Positions 1 to 8,049 of a stretch of DNA of 18,644 nucleotides are shown here, in pieces. The position numbers and the translations under genes are program-made. Source of the DNA: Spirogloea muscicola (taxonomy: Eukaryota > Streptophyta > Zygnematophyceae > Spirogloeales > Spirogloeaceae); assembly GCA_009602725.1 (NCBI GenBank), contig WELB01000139.1, positions 106,063 to 124,706 of the forward strand. The letters are read 5' to 3'. Position 1 is the stretch's first letter. Each line of letters begins with the position of its first letter. The notes beneath the pieces are model-generated. The model was not told the DNA's origin. It did no database searches and worked only from the letters and a program-made list of their open reading frames with translations.

Positions 1-25
1 CGGCGGCGGCGGCCACGGCGGCCAT
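1..25 (-). CDS. Possible start of a leftward gene, cut by the window edge
   Basis: On the minus strand an ATG at 25-23 opens an uninterrupted Met-Ala-Ala-Val-Ala reading frame to the window edge, inside a GCC-rich context like the starts of the four genes in this window. If real, it would share the 26-532 interval with the PLAC8 gene as a divergent promoter. Only eight codons are visible, so this is a guess from composition and position. The alternative is plain GC-rich upstream sequence. Confidence 0.25.
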
Positions 26-532
26 GGCCGCGGCGGCCGCGCGGACCAGCGGCGCCCAGCTCCGAGCTCGGCTTGGCTGGTCGAGACCGGGAGCCCAACC
101 CCGGACTCCGATAACCGACGGCAACCCGCCGGGAGACGGCGCCCGCAAACGGCTCCCGTCTCGCCGGGGCGTACGCGGCGGGCGCCGAAGCTTCGGCCCG
201 GGCGCGCTGGGCGGCCGGCTCGGCCCGCCCGGCTGCGCTGCAAGCCGCGTCCAGCAAACCGTCGTCGAATCCCAACGCGTCAGCATTCCCGCGGTGGCGG
301 CCCCTCAGTGGCCCCCCAGCAGGTTCGCGACGGGGCCCCCCCAATTTCGCACCCTTTATCAATACCCCCAGCTTTTATTGATTTACCCCGCCTCGGCCGC
401 CCCCCCTACAAAGAAACCCCATTGACCCCCATTCCAAGTTTCCATCAGTTGTCACCACTCATTCCCTCCTGCCGCCGCCGCTTCCTTCGCGCGCCGGAGC
501 CGCCGCCGCCGCCCGCCGCCGCCGCCGCCGCC
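26..532. promoter_or_regulatory. Upstream region and probable 5' UTR of the PLAC8 gene
   Basis: Very GC-rich sequence with a less GC-rich patch at about 340-470. A CCAAT box lies at 341-345, and the pair ATCAATA (358-364) / TATTGAT (376-382) forms a 7-bp inverted repeat with an 11-bp spacer. From about 386 to 500 the + strand is C- and pyrimidine-rich, as in a leader. No clear TATA box is seen. Confidence 0.5.
501..532 (+). repeat. CCG trinucleotide run directly before the PLAC8 start codon
   Basis: A (CCG)n-like run, broken once, ends at the ATG at 533. Similar GCC runs flank the PDI start (11439-11456 on the minus strand) and the MLO leader (18601-18637), so this is a habit of gene starts in this genome. 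A slipped repeat here would alter only leader length. Confidence 0.8.
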
Positions 533-1861
533 ATGGCTGGCCAGGAGAGCGCCCCGCTGCTGTCCACCGAGGACACTCGCCTGTACGCTGGCGAGAAGGA
601 GCCCGAGGCCAAGGCTGCACCAGAGAGTATGCCCCGCACCGACCTGCGGCCGAACACCCGTGCCCGGCGCTGCCCCGCACCCAGACGCCTTTCTGTTGTT
701 CGTGTGCAATTTCTATGCCATACTCTCATGACGTCATTCTCGTGACCGGTGCGGGAGGGACTGGTGACCGACATGCTGCCGGCTGCTTCAAAGTAGCTGT
801 GGCATGTCCTATGATGATGCCTTCCATGTTAAGCGCCACCTTATTTATCCGACATGTATCGCATGGTGCTTTTACGTGCTTTTGTCCATCGCTTTGTAGT
901 CGGCTGAAAGTGGCATCCGTTTGTGGAGCTGCTGAAAGCTAAATTACATACTCCACTGGCTGTCTGTACAGATCCTCCACCCATGCAAACTCCTGCCATG
1001 GCACCTACCCCTGTCCCAATGGATAGGCAGCTCTGGAGTACTGGCCTGTTTGAGTGCTGGGGTCGCGGTGATGGTTTTGACAGCAGTGACTGCGAAGTCT
1101 GTGAGTAACTCTTCTTCAATTGCAATCCACTAGCCTTGAATGTTGACGTTTCTCTGACTTTTGACGTGAGGTGCATTTTGACAGTTTCAGGTTGTGATGT
1201 CGTGTCCCAAATTGGCTGACTTCGTCCTGGCCTCTGTTTGCAGGCGCCTTGGGTACCTTTGCCCCTTGCATTCTCTATGGAAGCAACATGGAGCGCCTCC
1301 ACCCTAACGAGTCTGGCAGCTTCTTCAATAACTGCTGGGCATACTGCGGGCTCTTTGTCATTGGCAAGCTCCTTATGAAGGGCAACTTCTTGGCCCCATG
1401 CCTTTCGTTCCCGCTCAGGACTGAGCTCCGGTCCAAGTACAATCTGCAGGTAAGACAGTGTGCACCAGATGTTGGTTGCGTCTTGGCGCCTCTGCAAGCT
1501 GGCTGCATGTGCATGTCATGTGCATCCTTAGGGACAATAATCTGTAACTCCAGGGACTGTTGAGCTGGCAAACCACCTCAATAACTTAGTATTCTGTTCT
1601 TGCTCTTTAATTGACGTGCAGGGGCAAGCGGAGCAGATCCACCAGTCAAGTGGCTGCTGTGGCTCCTGGATCGCTGAGGCAAGTGACCGTGAGAGCTGTG
1701 AAGCAGTGTGCGACTGCTGTGTCCACTACTTCTGTCATCCCTGTGCTCTGTGCCAGGAGGGACGCGAGATTCGCCGCCGGATCCCAGCAACATCTGGCCC
1801 TGCTGTTGTGGCTGCTCCTCTGTCTGCACCCCAGCAGCAAATTATGACTGCTGGGAAGTAA
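533..1861 (+). CDS. PLAC8-family cysteine-rich membrane protein (4 exons, 222 aa)
   Basis: Exons are 533-626, 972-1100, 1244-1449 and 1622-1861. All introns are GT-AG and the frame is kept (N32 and C75 are split codons). Residues 1-50 are a Pro/Ala-rich leader. The PLAC8 domain follows: WSTGLFECW at 53-61, DCEVCALGTFAPC at 71-83, a Cys- and Gly-rich hydrophobic middle (about 98-130), then SGCCGSW near 153-159 and CHPCALCQEGREIRRR at 181-196. The C-terminal CALCQE(x)RE block is the clearest family signature. Plant PLAC8/FWL/PCR relatives are membrane proteins linked to cell-size control or to Cd, Zn and Ca transport, but this exact subgroup has no firm function that I know of. The second Cys of the usual C-x5-CPC motif is Ala81, which I recall as a trait of a land-plant PLAC8 subgroup rather than damage. 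The start is the first ATG in frame with the domain and is preceded by a CCG run. Family call is sure; role is not. Confidence 0.9.
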
Positions 1862-2923
1862 TAGAGGAGGCTGGTGCATTTCTCACCTCACATGTTGCTG
1901 ATGTCTTACACAATGGATGGGAGGAAGTGACGGATATGGCCTCTGTACCTATTGCGTCCAGATTCCGATGTATATTGAACTTGGGACTTTACTAGATGAT
2001 ACCTTATTAAGTTCTATTTTAGCAATGCCTGTCAGTCAGGCCCTGCAAGTATCACACTGTGACATATATTATTTATTGCTGTTTCATTTGTGATCTGTTG
2101 GTCGTGTTCCACAGAACAAAGTTGAGAAGAGGGAGAGTAGTGTCTGCCAATAAGAAAAGCACAACAGTACTTCATTCCTAATCCATTTGTATCTGCTGAC
2201 TTGTGCATTTATTGTCATCAATATTGGTCATGTGACAAGGAGCTTGAGTTCCCTGAATCGCTACCACCACAGCAACCTCTCTGCAATATTCGATACCCTT
2301 GTCTGAATTGGCTGCAGGCAACCGCTCGCAAGTATTTGCAGCATATTCAAAACGGTATTGGTTCTTTATGGTTCTTTTCTTACCGTTGCTCAGGTTTGGA
2401 TCTGCAAGAGACACCTACTTGCACGAGCACAAATGCAGAATGGATGCTGTTCTGCCGCCCAAGGCAAGGAAGTGATCATCTGGTAAAGGCTGGGGTTGTC
2501 CCACTCGTAGACTGTTCATGGGACGCCTGAGGATTGGTGACTTTCTGCATCAAATAGCATGACGCATTGTGTACTGTCGACAATAAGGCGGGCAGGTGAA
2601 ACGATATGGGTTCTCTGGCCCTGGTGTACTTTATGCGACTTTGTGTACCTTCCTGCAGCACTCCTGGGCTAATGGCTTGCATCTGCCCCATTGGATGAGT
2701 GGCTTCTCTTCCCTGCGTGCTGGCCATGCCCCGGCTGCCGCCAGCAAATGGCGGATTAATCCCTTTAAAATGCTGCTTAATCTCTAGTCTTGCGGCTGCA
2801 GGTTACTGAGCGGCCATCCTTGGTCACCCGCTTTTCTGTGGAGCATGCCATATCTTACTCAAATCGACCTACTTCATCTGGCCTTCACACCCATCCACCG
2901 ATTTGGAAGAGCTGCCTGAGATT

Positions 2924-2928
2924 TGTAA
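2924..2928 (+). terminator. Candidate TGTAA poly(A) signal for the PLAC8 transcript
   Basis: TGTAA is the usual chlorophyte poly(A) signal. This is the first copy found on the + strand after the stop at 1861. It is over 1 kb away and a 5-mer occurs often by chance (another lies inside a desaturase intron near 4524), so confidence is low. Confidence 0.25.
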
Positions 2929-3550
2929 GCCGGTGTTGCAGCTAGAGGGTACTGGGGTTCGTTAACACAGCTGCCCCACCTGGTCGCACAACACCACCTT
3001 TCACAGCCACTGCCTCTGATGAGAAGTAAGTAAGCTCTTTCAGACGGGAATTTAAGCTCATCCAAAGGAAAAAGTTTCGTGTGTTTGAAACAAACAAAGG
3101 CCAAATGGCCAAGTACAAAGGCAAGCACATCTAGAGAAACACATCACCTACAGCAGATTGATCCGCTCAGTAACCACTGGTCAAAACGTAAAGGTCGCTA
3201 AAAGCGATGCCTGAATCCAAGGGGTCGAGGGCTGTAATAGATCTAGCTCATCCAATGTGAAAGGCCAGCCCGAAAAAGAAAAGGACAAGGCCCAAAGAAA
3301 GAAAGAAAGGAGGGTTGAGGGTGCCGGAATGCTGAAATGGGGAACCCAATCTGTCGCAACAAACGAAATTGTCCGCTTTTACCACTATCGACGTGTGTCG
3401 GCAACGGCGGCGGGGCAAGCGTGGTGGCAACATGGCAACAACCAAGCCAATGCGATCCCCTCACGCCGCCACGGTGGCTGCTGGGCAGCGGGCCACGTCC
3501 TCGCCGCAGCGAGAATCAGGTGGTCCCCGGGTGAAGGTGCCAGGCCCCGG

Positions 3551-3563
3551 GGGGCGGGCCAAT
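3551..3563 (+). promoter_or_regulatory. GC box with CCAAT box upstream of the desaturase
   Basis: GGGGCGGGCCAAT combines a GC box with a CCAAT box (3559-3563) about 100 bp before the ATG, in the GC-rich zone preceding the gene. Position and motif suit a core promoter element; no TATA box is seen. Confidence 0.4.
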
Positions 3564-3581
3564 AGCCCCGAGCCCTGACGG

Positions 3582-3600
3582 ATCTGCCGAAAGGGCAGAT
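3582..3600 (+). other. Short perfect stem-loop in the probable desaturase leader
   Basis: ATCTGCC (3582-3588) and GGCAGAT (3594-3600) form a 7-bp perfect stem around GAAAG, 62 nt before the ATG. If transcribed, it would be a compact hairpin in the 5' UTR, possibly closing a GNRA-like GAAA loop with one bulged G. The role is unknown. Confidence 0.45.
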
Positions 3601-3662
3601 ACTTTGGGGAGGCTCCGATCGGCTGCCGAGCCGCCGCCGGGCCAGCCGGAGGCCGTCTGGCC

Positions 3663-6600
3663 ATGGCGCCGCATCTGGCGGCGCGGGAGGCGGGCGGCGC
3701 GGCGGCGGCCCCCGTCGACCACGACGCCGTGCTGGATGGGCTCCGCGCTCGCCGCGTCGACGCCCGCGGCGGCGGCAGAGACGGCGGGGCCAAGTCGCCC
3801 GTCGAGGCAGCTGGGGACGGCGGCTTGCGGGCCTTCTCGTCTGCCGAGGTCGCGCGCCACGCGAGCCCCCGCGACTGCTGGCTCATCGTCCGCGGCTATG
3901 TCTACGACGTCACAGCCTGGTCCGTCGTCCCGCTCAATATTTTGCTCGTCTATGTGAATTATTCGTGCACTTGCGGTAAGCATTGGCTCAAGACATGCTT
4001 ATCGTCGGCGGTTGGCAGCATTGTGTGCTTCAGATGCAGTAGCTTGAAGAGCGCAGTATCTAGAACGTCCCACGCCTTCGCTGCACAATCTGACAACCTA
4101 GGCACAGGCTGTCCAGTGTTGCTATAGTTGGCCGCCAAAGATGATTTGTGTCTCAACGAGAACAGTTGCTGGAGTGGTATTGCAGGGTTCCGCGGCATCC
4201 AGGGGGCAGCTTGATATACGTCAAGGCTGGGGGTGATTGCACGCAGCTGTTTGAGTCCTACCACCCCCTTTATGTCAGGCAAGCTTAGCAGCAGCCACAG
4301 TCGCACTTGTTGTGCCTTCTTGGTGAACTAATTGCATCTGTGCAGGCAGCTTGCGTTGCCTTCTCCTGATTGATGACAGCAGCCTGGAAGTTTCCAAGAC
4401 GTCCAGCTTTTATTGCACTGAGGCCTGCTGATAAGTAGCTACCGGAATTGCCTAGTCATCTTGAAACTGTTGACACTGCTTGTACATGCAGATGGCCCTG
4501 CTTGCAGTATGCTAGAACAGCCATGTAAATATTCTCCCTTTGTGCTTCTTGCAGAAAGCTGTTGGACAGATACTGCATAGGAAGGGTAGATTCTCAGGGA
4601 GACAAAGACGCCACCTCACGCCTTTTGAGGTACAGCGAGGACGATGGTGCAAGGGACTTCTACACTACGTTGAAGAGACGAGTAGAGGCTTACTTCCAAG
4701 AGCAAAAGGTGCAGTTCTCTTTGGCTTCAAAGAGAATAAGATCTTCTCCAAGTCATATGCAGTACATGCAGACTCTGCTGTCAAAGTGTCGGAAATCTTT
4801 CATGTTACAAGAGTAGAAAGTAGCTGTTGAGAAGATTCATTTAAGTTGCCTCTTGGTGCACCACGGGATGGTTGGCCTGCAGGTCGATCCCAGGTCTCAT
4901 CCCCACATGTTTATGAAGACCTTCCTCATTTGTGCTGGCTACATCCTGTGCTACTTTGCTACATTCTTTTACTTCCAGAACACTCTGCTGATGTTGAGTG
5001 CGGCTCTTGGGATGGGTGTTCTGGCTGCTGAAGTTGGCGTCTCAATCCAACATGATGCCAACCATGGTTAGTAGAACACTCCACAGTGAGCTGGGCTGAA
5101 ACAACCACGACTTGGATTGGAAGACAAGTGCTTACAAAGGCTTAGTGGCAGACTTGGTGCAAAGCTCCCGTTCGCATACCGCTGCCTAGCATAGTTGATC
5201 TCGGCACTTGGTCCTGCAACTGCTCAGACTCCTCAATGCAGCTCTCTTAGTGATAAGCTTAGAAGGTTGTCGTTATTGTCCTGATCAAACTTCTGTGACA
5301 GGCAGGGTTGGCTGAATGAGCGTATCACCTTGCAGGTGCTTATTCCAGATGGACCAACTTGGGGTTCCTCATGAGCACATCGCTGGACCTTGTTGGCGCT
5401 AGTAGGTGAGACACTGGTGTGCTGCTTGGTGTTCGCATCTGCTCCCATGACCGGTCCATATGTGGAGCTATTCTCTGCTTCAAACATACAACATACAGCT
5501 GCCAGCCTGGCAGTGCCCTTGCTCCATTAAGAGGGTCATTGCACTAGGCTGAGGTGGCCTCAAGCAGCAATAAGCTGACAAACTCAACAACGCTGATGCC
5601 ACTGTAGCCTCATTGGTGCAGTTTCATGTGGAGGCAGCAACACGTTGTTGGACATCACGTTTCTACAAATGTCAACGAATTTGATCCAGACATCAGTAAG
5701 ACCTCTGCCCGTCCCCACTCTGGCCAGATCTCAGGAGTGACAAGGCCCAACTACCTTGATATCAACACCATACACTCTTAATTGCAAGAAGATCAGTGCA
5801 AGAAAGTGGCTGCTGACTTTGTATTGCGGCTGTGTGAAAGGCAGCTCAAAGCACGCAGTAATGCCAAATTGCTGAGTCTCACATGCCAAACGCTCTCACT
5901 TATGTAGGAGTGAAAGACCCAGATGTACGAAGAGTAACAATAGCACAACCTTGGCAATGGTACCACGCTTACCAGGTGCAAAGGTTTGCATTCCTTGGGC
6001 ATCAGTGCAGGCATATAGCATGCAGGCTGGGCAACTTCCTGGGTCATATCTGCTGCATGCAGCAATGCAGGTGCATATCAGGTTCAATACTATGAAAAAG
6101 CTGCTGAGGATCACTGTGCATCTAAAGCTCTGGGTTCTCTTCCATATGCAGAAGTATTACCTCGGCGCACTGTATGGCCTTCTAGCCATCAAAAGCATCT
6201 TCGTGGATGACTTCAGTGCCTACTTCTCTGGCAAGATTGGCTCGTATGACTTCTACACTCGATGATTGACAATGTGACAAAGCTGTTCAGATGGGATGTA
6301 AGAACCTGCAGACAGCTGCTGTAGTATTGCTGATTTACTGAATGAAACACTAGTGCACAGTTCTTCCGGTCATCCCTACTCAGGGGTTGCTTGACTTTGG
6401 TCAGTGTGCAGGTGGCAAAAATGACAACAATCGAGGAAATCATCTTCTTTGGAGGCAAAGCTGCCTATGCCACCTATATGTTTGTCATCCCAAGTCTCTT
6501 TGGTGTACACGGACAGTTCACCAATTTTTCTCTCTTTCTCTTATCCCAGGTATATAAGATGTTGAGGAAGTAAGCACTTATGTCAGTAAGCAGCTGGTCA

Positions 6601-7527
6601 TTAACGGGCTCACTCTGCAATGGACTAGCTTTTGGGACCATAACAGCCTCATGACTATCTCTTGTAAGTTTACTAACAGTTGCTCTCCACCTTGTGTGAC
6701 AGCTCATGACAGGCTGGATATTGGCTTTCATGTTCCAAGTGGCACATGTGGTGGATGAAGCTGAGTTCTACAATCCCTCTAATGCCGGCAGATTGGCAAC
6801 AATACCCAGAGGATGGGCCGCTGCCCAGGTATTGGTAGGTCAGATTTACTTCAGTGCCAATGAGTCATGTATATGAGGCAGCAAGTTCTTCTACAAGGGT
6901 CTCACAATTTTACAAGCATCCTTCCCGTATACTTAGGTGGCGACGACGACAGACTTCAGCCATGGTTCCTTCTTCTGGACCCACTTCAGCGGTGGCCTCA
7001 ACTACCAGGTATGCACGTTACTGTACACCTCATTCCATTCTTTCGTGCCCCATCTGACCCTTTTCTTGGCACTAGAGAAAAGTGTGCATGCTCTGGTGGC
7101 GCAATCATGTCATTTCGCGGACAGTCTGGCCATTCTTCTACGCAGATAGAACACCATCTTTTCCCAGCTATGTGCCACGTGCGCTATCCCAGTATACAGC
7201 CTATCGTGCAGCGCGCCTGTGAAGAGTTCAACGTCCCCTACCATTGTTTTCAATCTGTAAGTCCTCAGTACCCGCTGGCTTGTACGATAAAGACAGATCT
7301 TCTTAGTATGATGTATTTCGTTGCCATGCCAATTTTACGGTCAACCAAGCTGGCGAAAGTGTACACTCTGTCAGCTGCATCCTGCACAAGCTCTCCCCTT
7401 GTCTCTGCAGCACAAACTTATATAGGAATCCATGTTCTGCTGACAGTTCTGGTCAGCTCTTCAATCCCACTTCGCATACCTGGAGAAGGTTGGCGCTCAG
7501 GGCTATTCACTGCAGCTCAGCGGCTGA
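3663..7527 (+). CDS. Front-end (delta-5/delta-6-type) fatty-acid desaturase with N-terminal cytochrome b5 domain (13 exons, 508 aa)
   Basis: Exons are 3663-3919, 4186-4278, 4555-4708, 4883-5066, 5336-5405, 5622-5695, 5908-5975, 6152-6243, 6405-6549, 6703-6828, 6937-7008, 7146-7256 and 7447-7527. The intron after 4278 is GC-AG. A low-complexity Ala/Gly/Arg leader (1-55) precedes a cytochrome b5 domain with HPGG at 90-93 and the second haem ligand near His112. The desaturase domain carries three histidine boxes: HDANH (225-229), HVVGHH (260-265) and QIEHH (445-449), with hydrophobic membrane spans between them. Such enzymes sit in the ER, take electrons through their own b5 domain and insert a double bond between an existing one and the carboxyl end, making polyunsaturated acyl chains. 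The b5 and box-1/box-2 surroundings recall trebouxiophyte delta-5 acyl-lipid desaturases, but regiospecificity cannot be read from sequence. The exon 9 start (6405) was chosen because it restores family spacing before FFGGK. No plastid transit peptide is evident. Confidence 0.93.
4279..4554 (+). other. GC-AG intron in the desaturase gene
   Basis: The exon ends CAG and the intron starts GCAAGC, a typical strong GC donor; the acceptor is CTTGCAG at 4554. Splicing here rebuilds Arg117 (AG|A) and joins SYHPLYVR to KLLDRYCIG exactly as cytochrome b5-desaturase proteins read. The nearest GT (4274) would shift the frame. Confidence 0.85.
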
Positions 7528-7801
7528 AGTCCTAATAATCTACCAATTGTGGCACTCCTCACATTCTTTGAGATGCATCACTACACATGACAGCATCCCT
7601 ACACATCTACTGCTTTCTTCAGTGGCTTGCTGTTGCTTGAGCTTGCGCCCATTGTCCAAGTTTCCCTACGTAATGACTAGGCAGAGTGTGGTGACAGCCA
7701 AAAAGGTTTCCTTTTACATATGCCAACTTTTGGAAAGCTCTCAATGCCTGCAAGTGCACGTACGTCAAATCATGACTGCAAACTCTAGAAGATTTGGTAC
7801 G

Positions 7802-7806
7802 TGTAA
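7802..7806 (+). terminator. TGTAA poly(A) signal, desaturase transcript
   Basis: TGTAA about 275 nt after the desaturase stop. Cleavage would be expected some 10-20 nt further on. Confidence 0.5.
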
Positions 7807-7826
7807 GGTCGGATTACTTAGAGACA

Positions 7827-7831
7827 TTACA
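7827..7831 (-). terminator. TGTAA poly(A) signal, PDI transcript
   Basis: The minus strand reads TGTAA about 220 nt after the PDI stop at 8050. Another copy lies at 7714-7718. Using the first would end the PDI transcript close to or overlapping the desaturase 3' end. Confidence 0.5.
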
Positions 7832-8049
7832 ATAAATTTGCATTGTACATCTGGCCCAGTTTAAGATGAATTTGGCATGTGTGGCTGCTGCCTGGAAAAT
7901 GCCTGGGCTTTTACTAAGCAGCAGCAGGTCTTAAGGGACTCGTTTAGGATAAAGTAAGACCTCACTTTTGACATGCCACACTTCAAAGGAGAATTGCTCA
8001 CCACCCCCAGTGGCAGTTCACTAATCAACCGAAGTGCTGTCAAAGCTCT

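Larger units (their letters stand above)
1862..3662. other. Intergenic: PLAC8 3' region and desaturase upstream region, no gene recognised
   Basis: This stretch has no open frame with family motifs or plausible exon structure. The left part is AT-richer and is probably 3' UTR. The first TGTAA poly(A)-like signal I find after the stop is at 2924-2928, which would imply a 3' UTR of roughly 1 kb, so an unseen signal or a small RNA is possible. GC rises sharply after about 3400 towards the desaturase start. Confidence 0.6.
7528..8049. other. Convergent 3' region of desaturase and PDI
   Basis: The 522-bp gap between the two stop codons contains no gene. It holds facing poly(A)-like signals (7802-7806 on +, 7827-7831 on -) and is probably the two 3' UTRs, each about 250-300 nt. 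Confidence 0.65.

Noticed and set aside
24-425. 133-codon + frame beginning in the Ala-rich left edge
   Set aside because: Composition is driven by GC-rich upstream DNA; Pro/Arg-rich with no domain, and it overlaps the likely promoter and leader of PLAC8.
811-907. C/D snoRNA-like pair (ATGATGA at 811-817, CTGA at 904-907) in PLAC8 intron 1
   Set aside because: The flanks do not pair to form the required terminal stem, and no C'/D' boxes were seen.
841-1497. 218-codon open frame on the minus strand
   Set aside because: It lies antisense to PLAC8 exons 2-3 and intron sequence, has no family motif, and the + strand exons explain the region.
6412-6549. Alternative exon 9 acceptor at 6410-6411 (TGTGCAG)
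   Set aside because: With the exon 8 donor at 6243 this gives a stop after a few codons. The acceptor at 6403-6404 keeps the frame and the family spacing IG-SVQ-VAKMT.
6867-7535. 222-codon + frame covering the end of the desaturase gene
   Set aside because: It reads exon 12 in frame by chance but runs through introns 10-12; the spliced model gives family-length protein and proper C-terminus.
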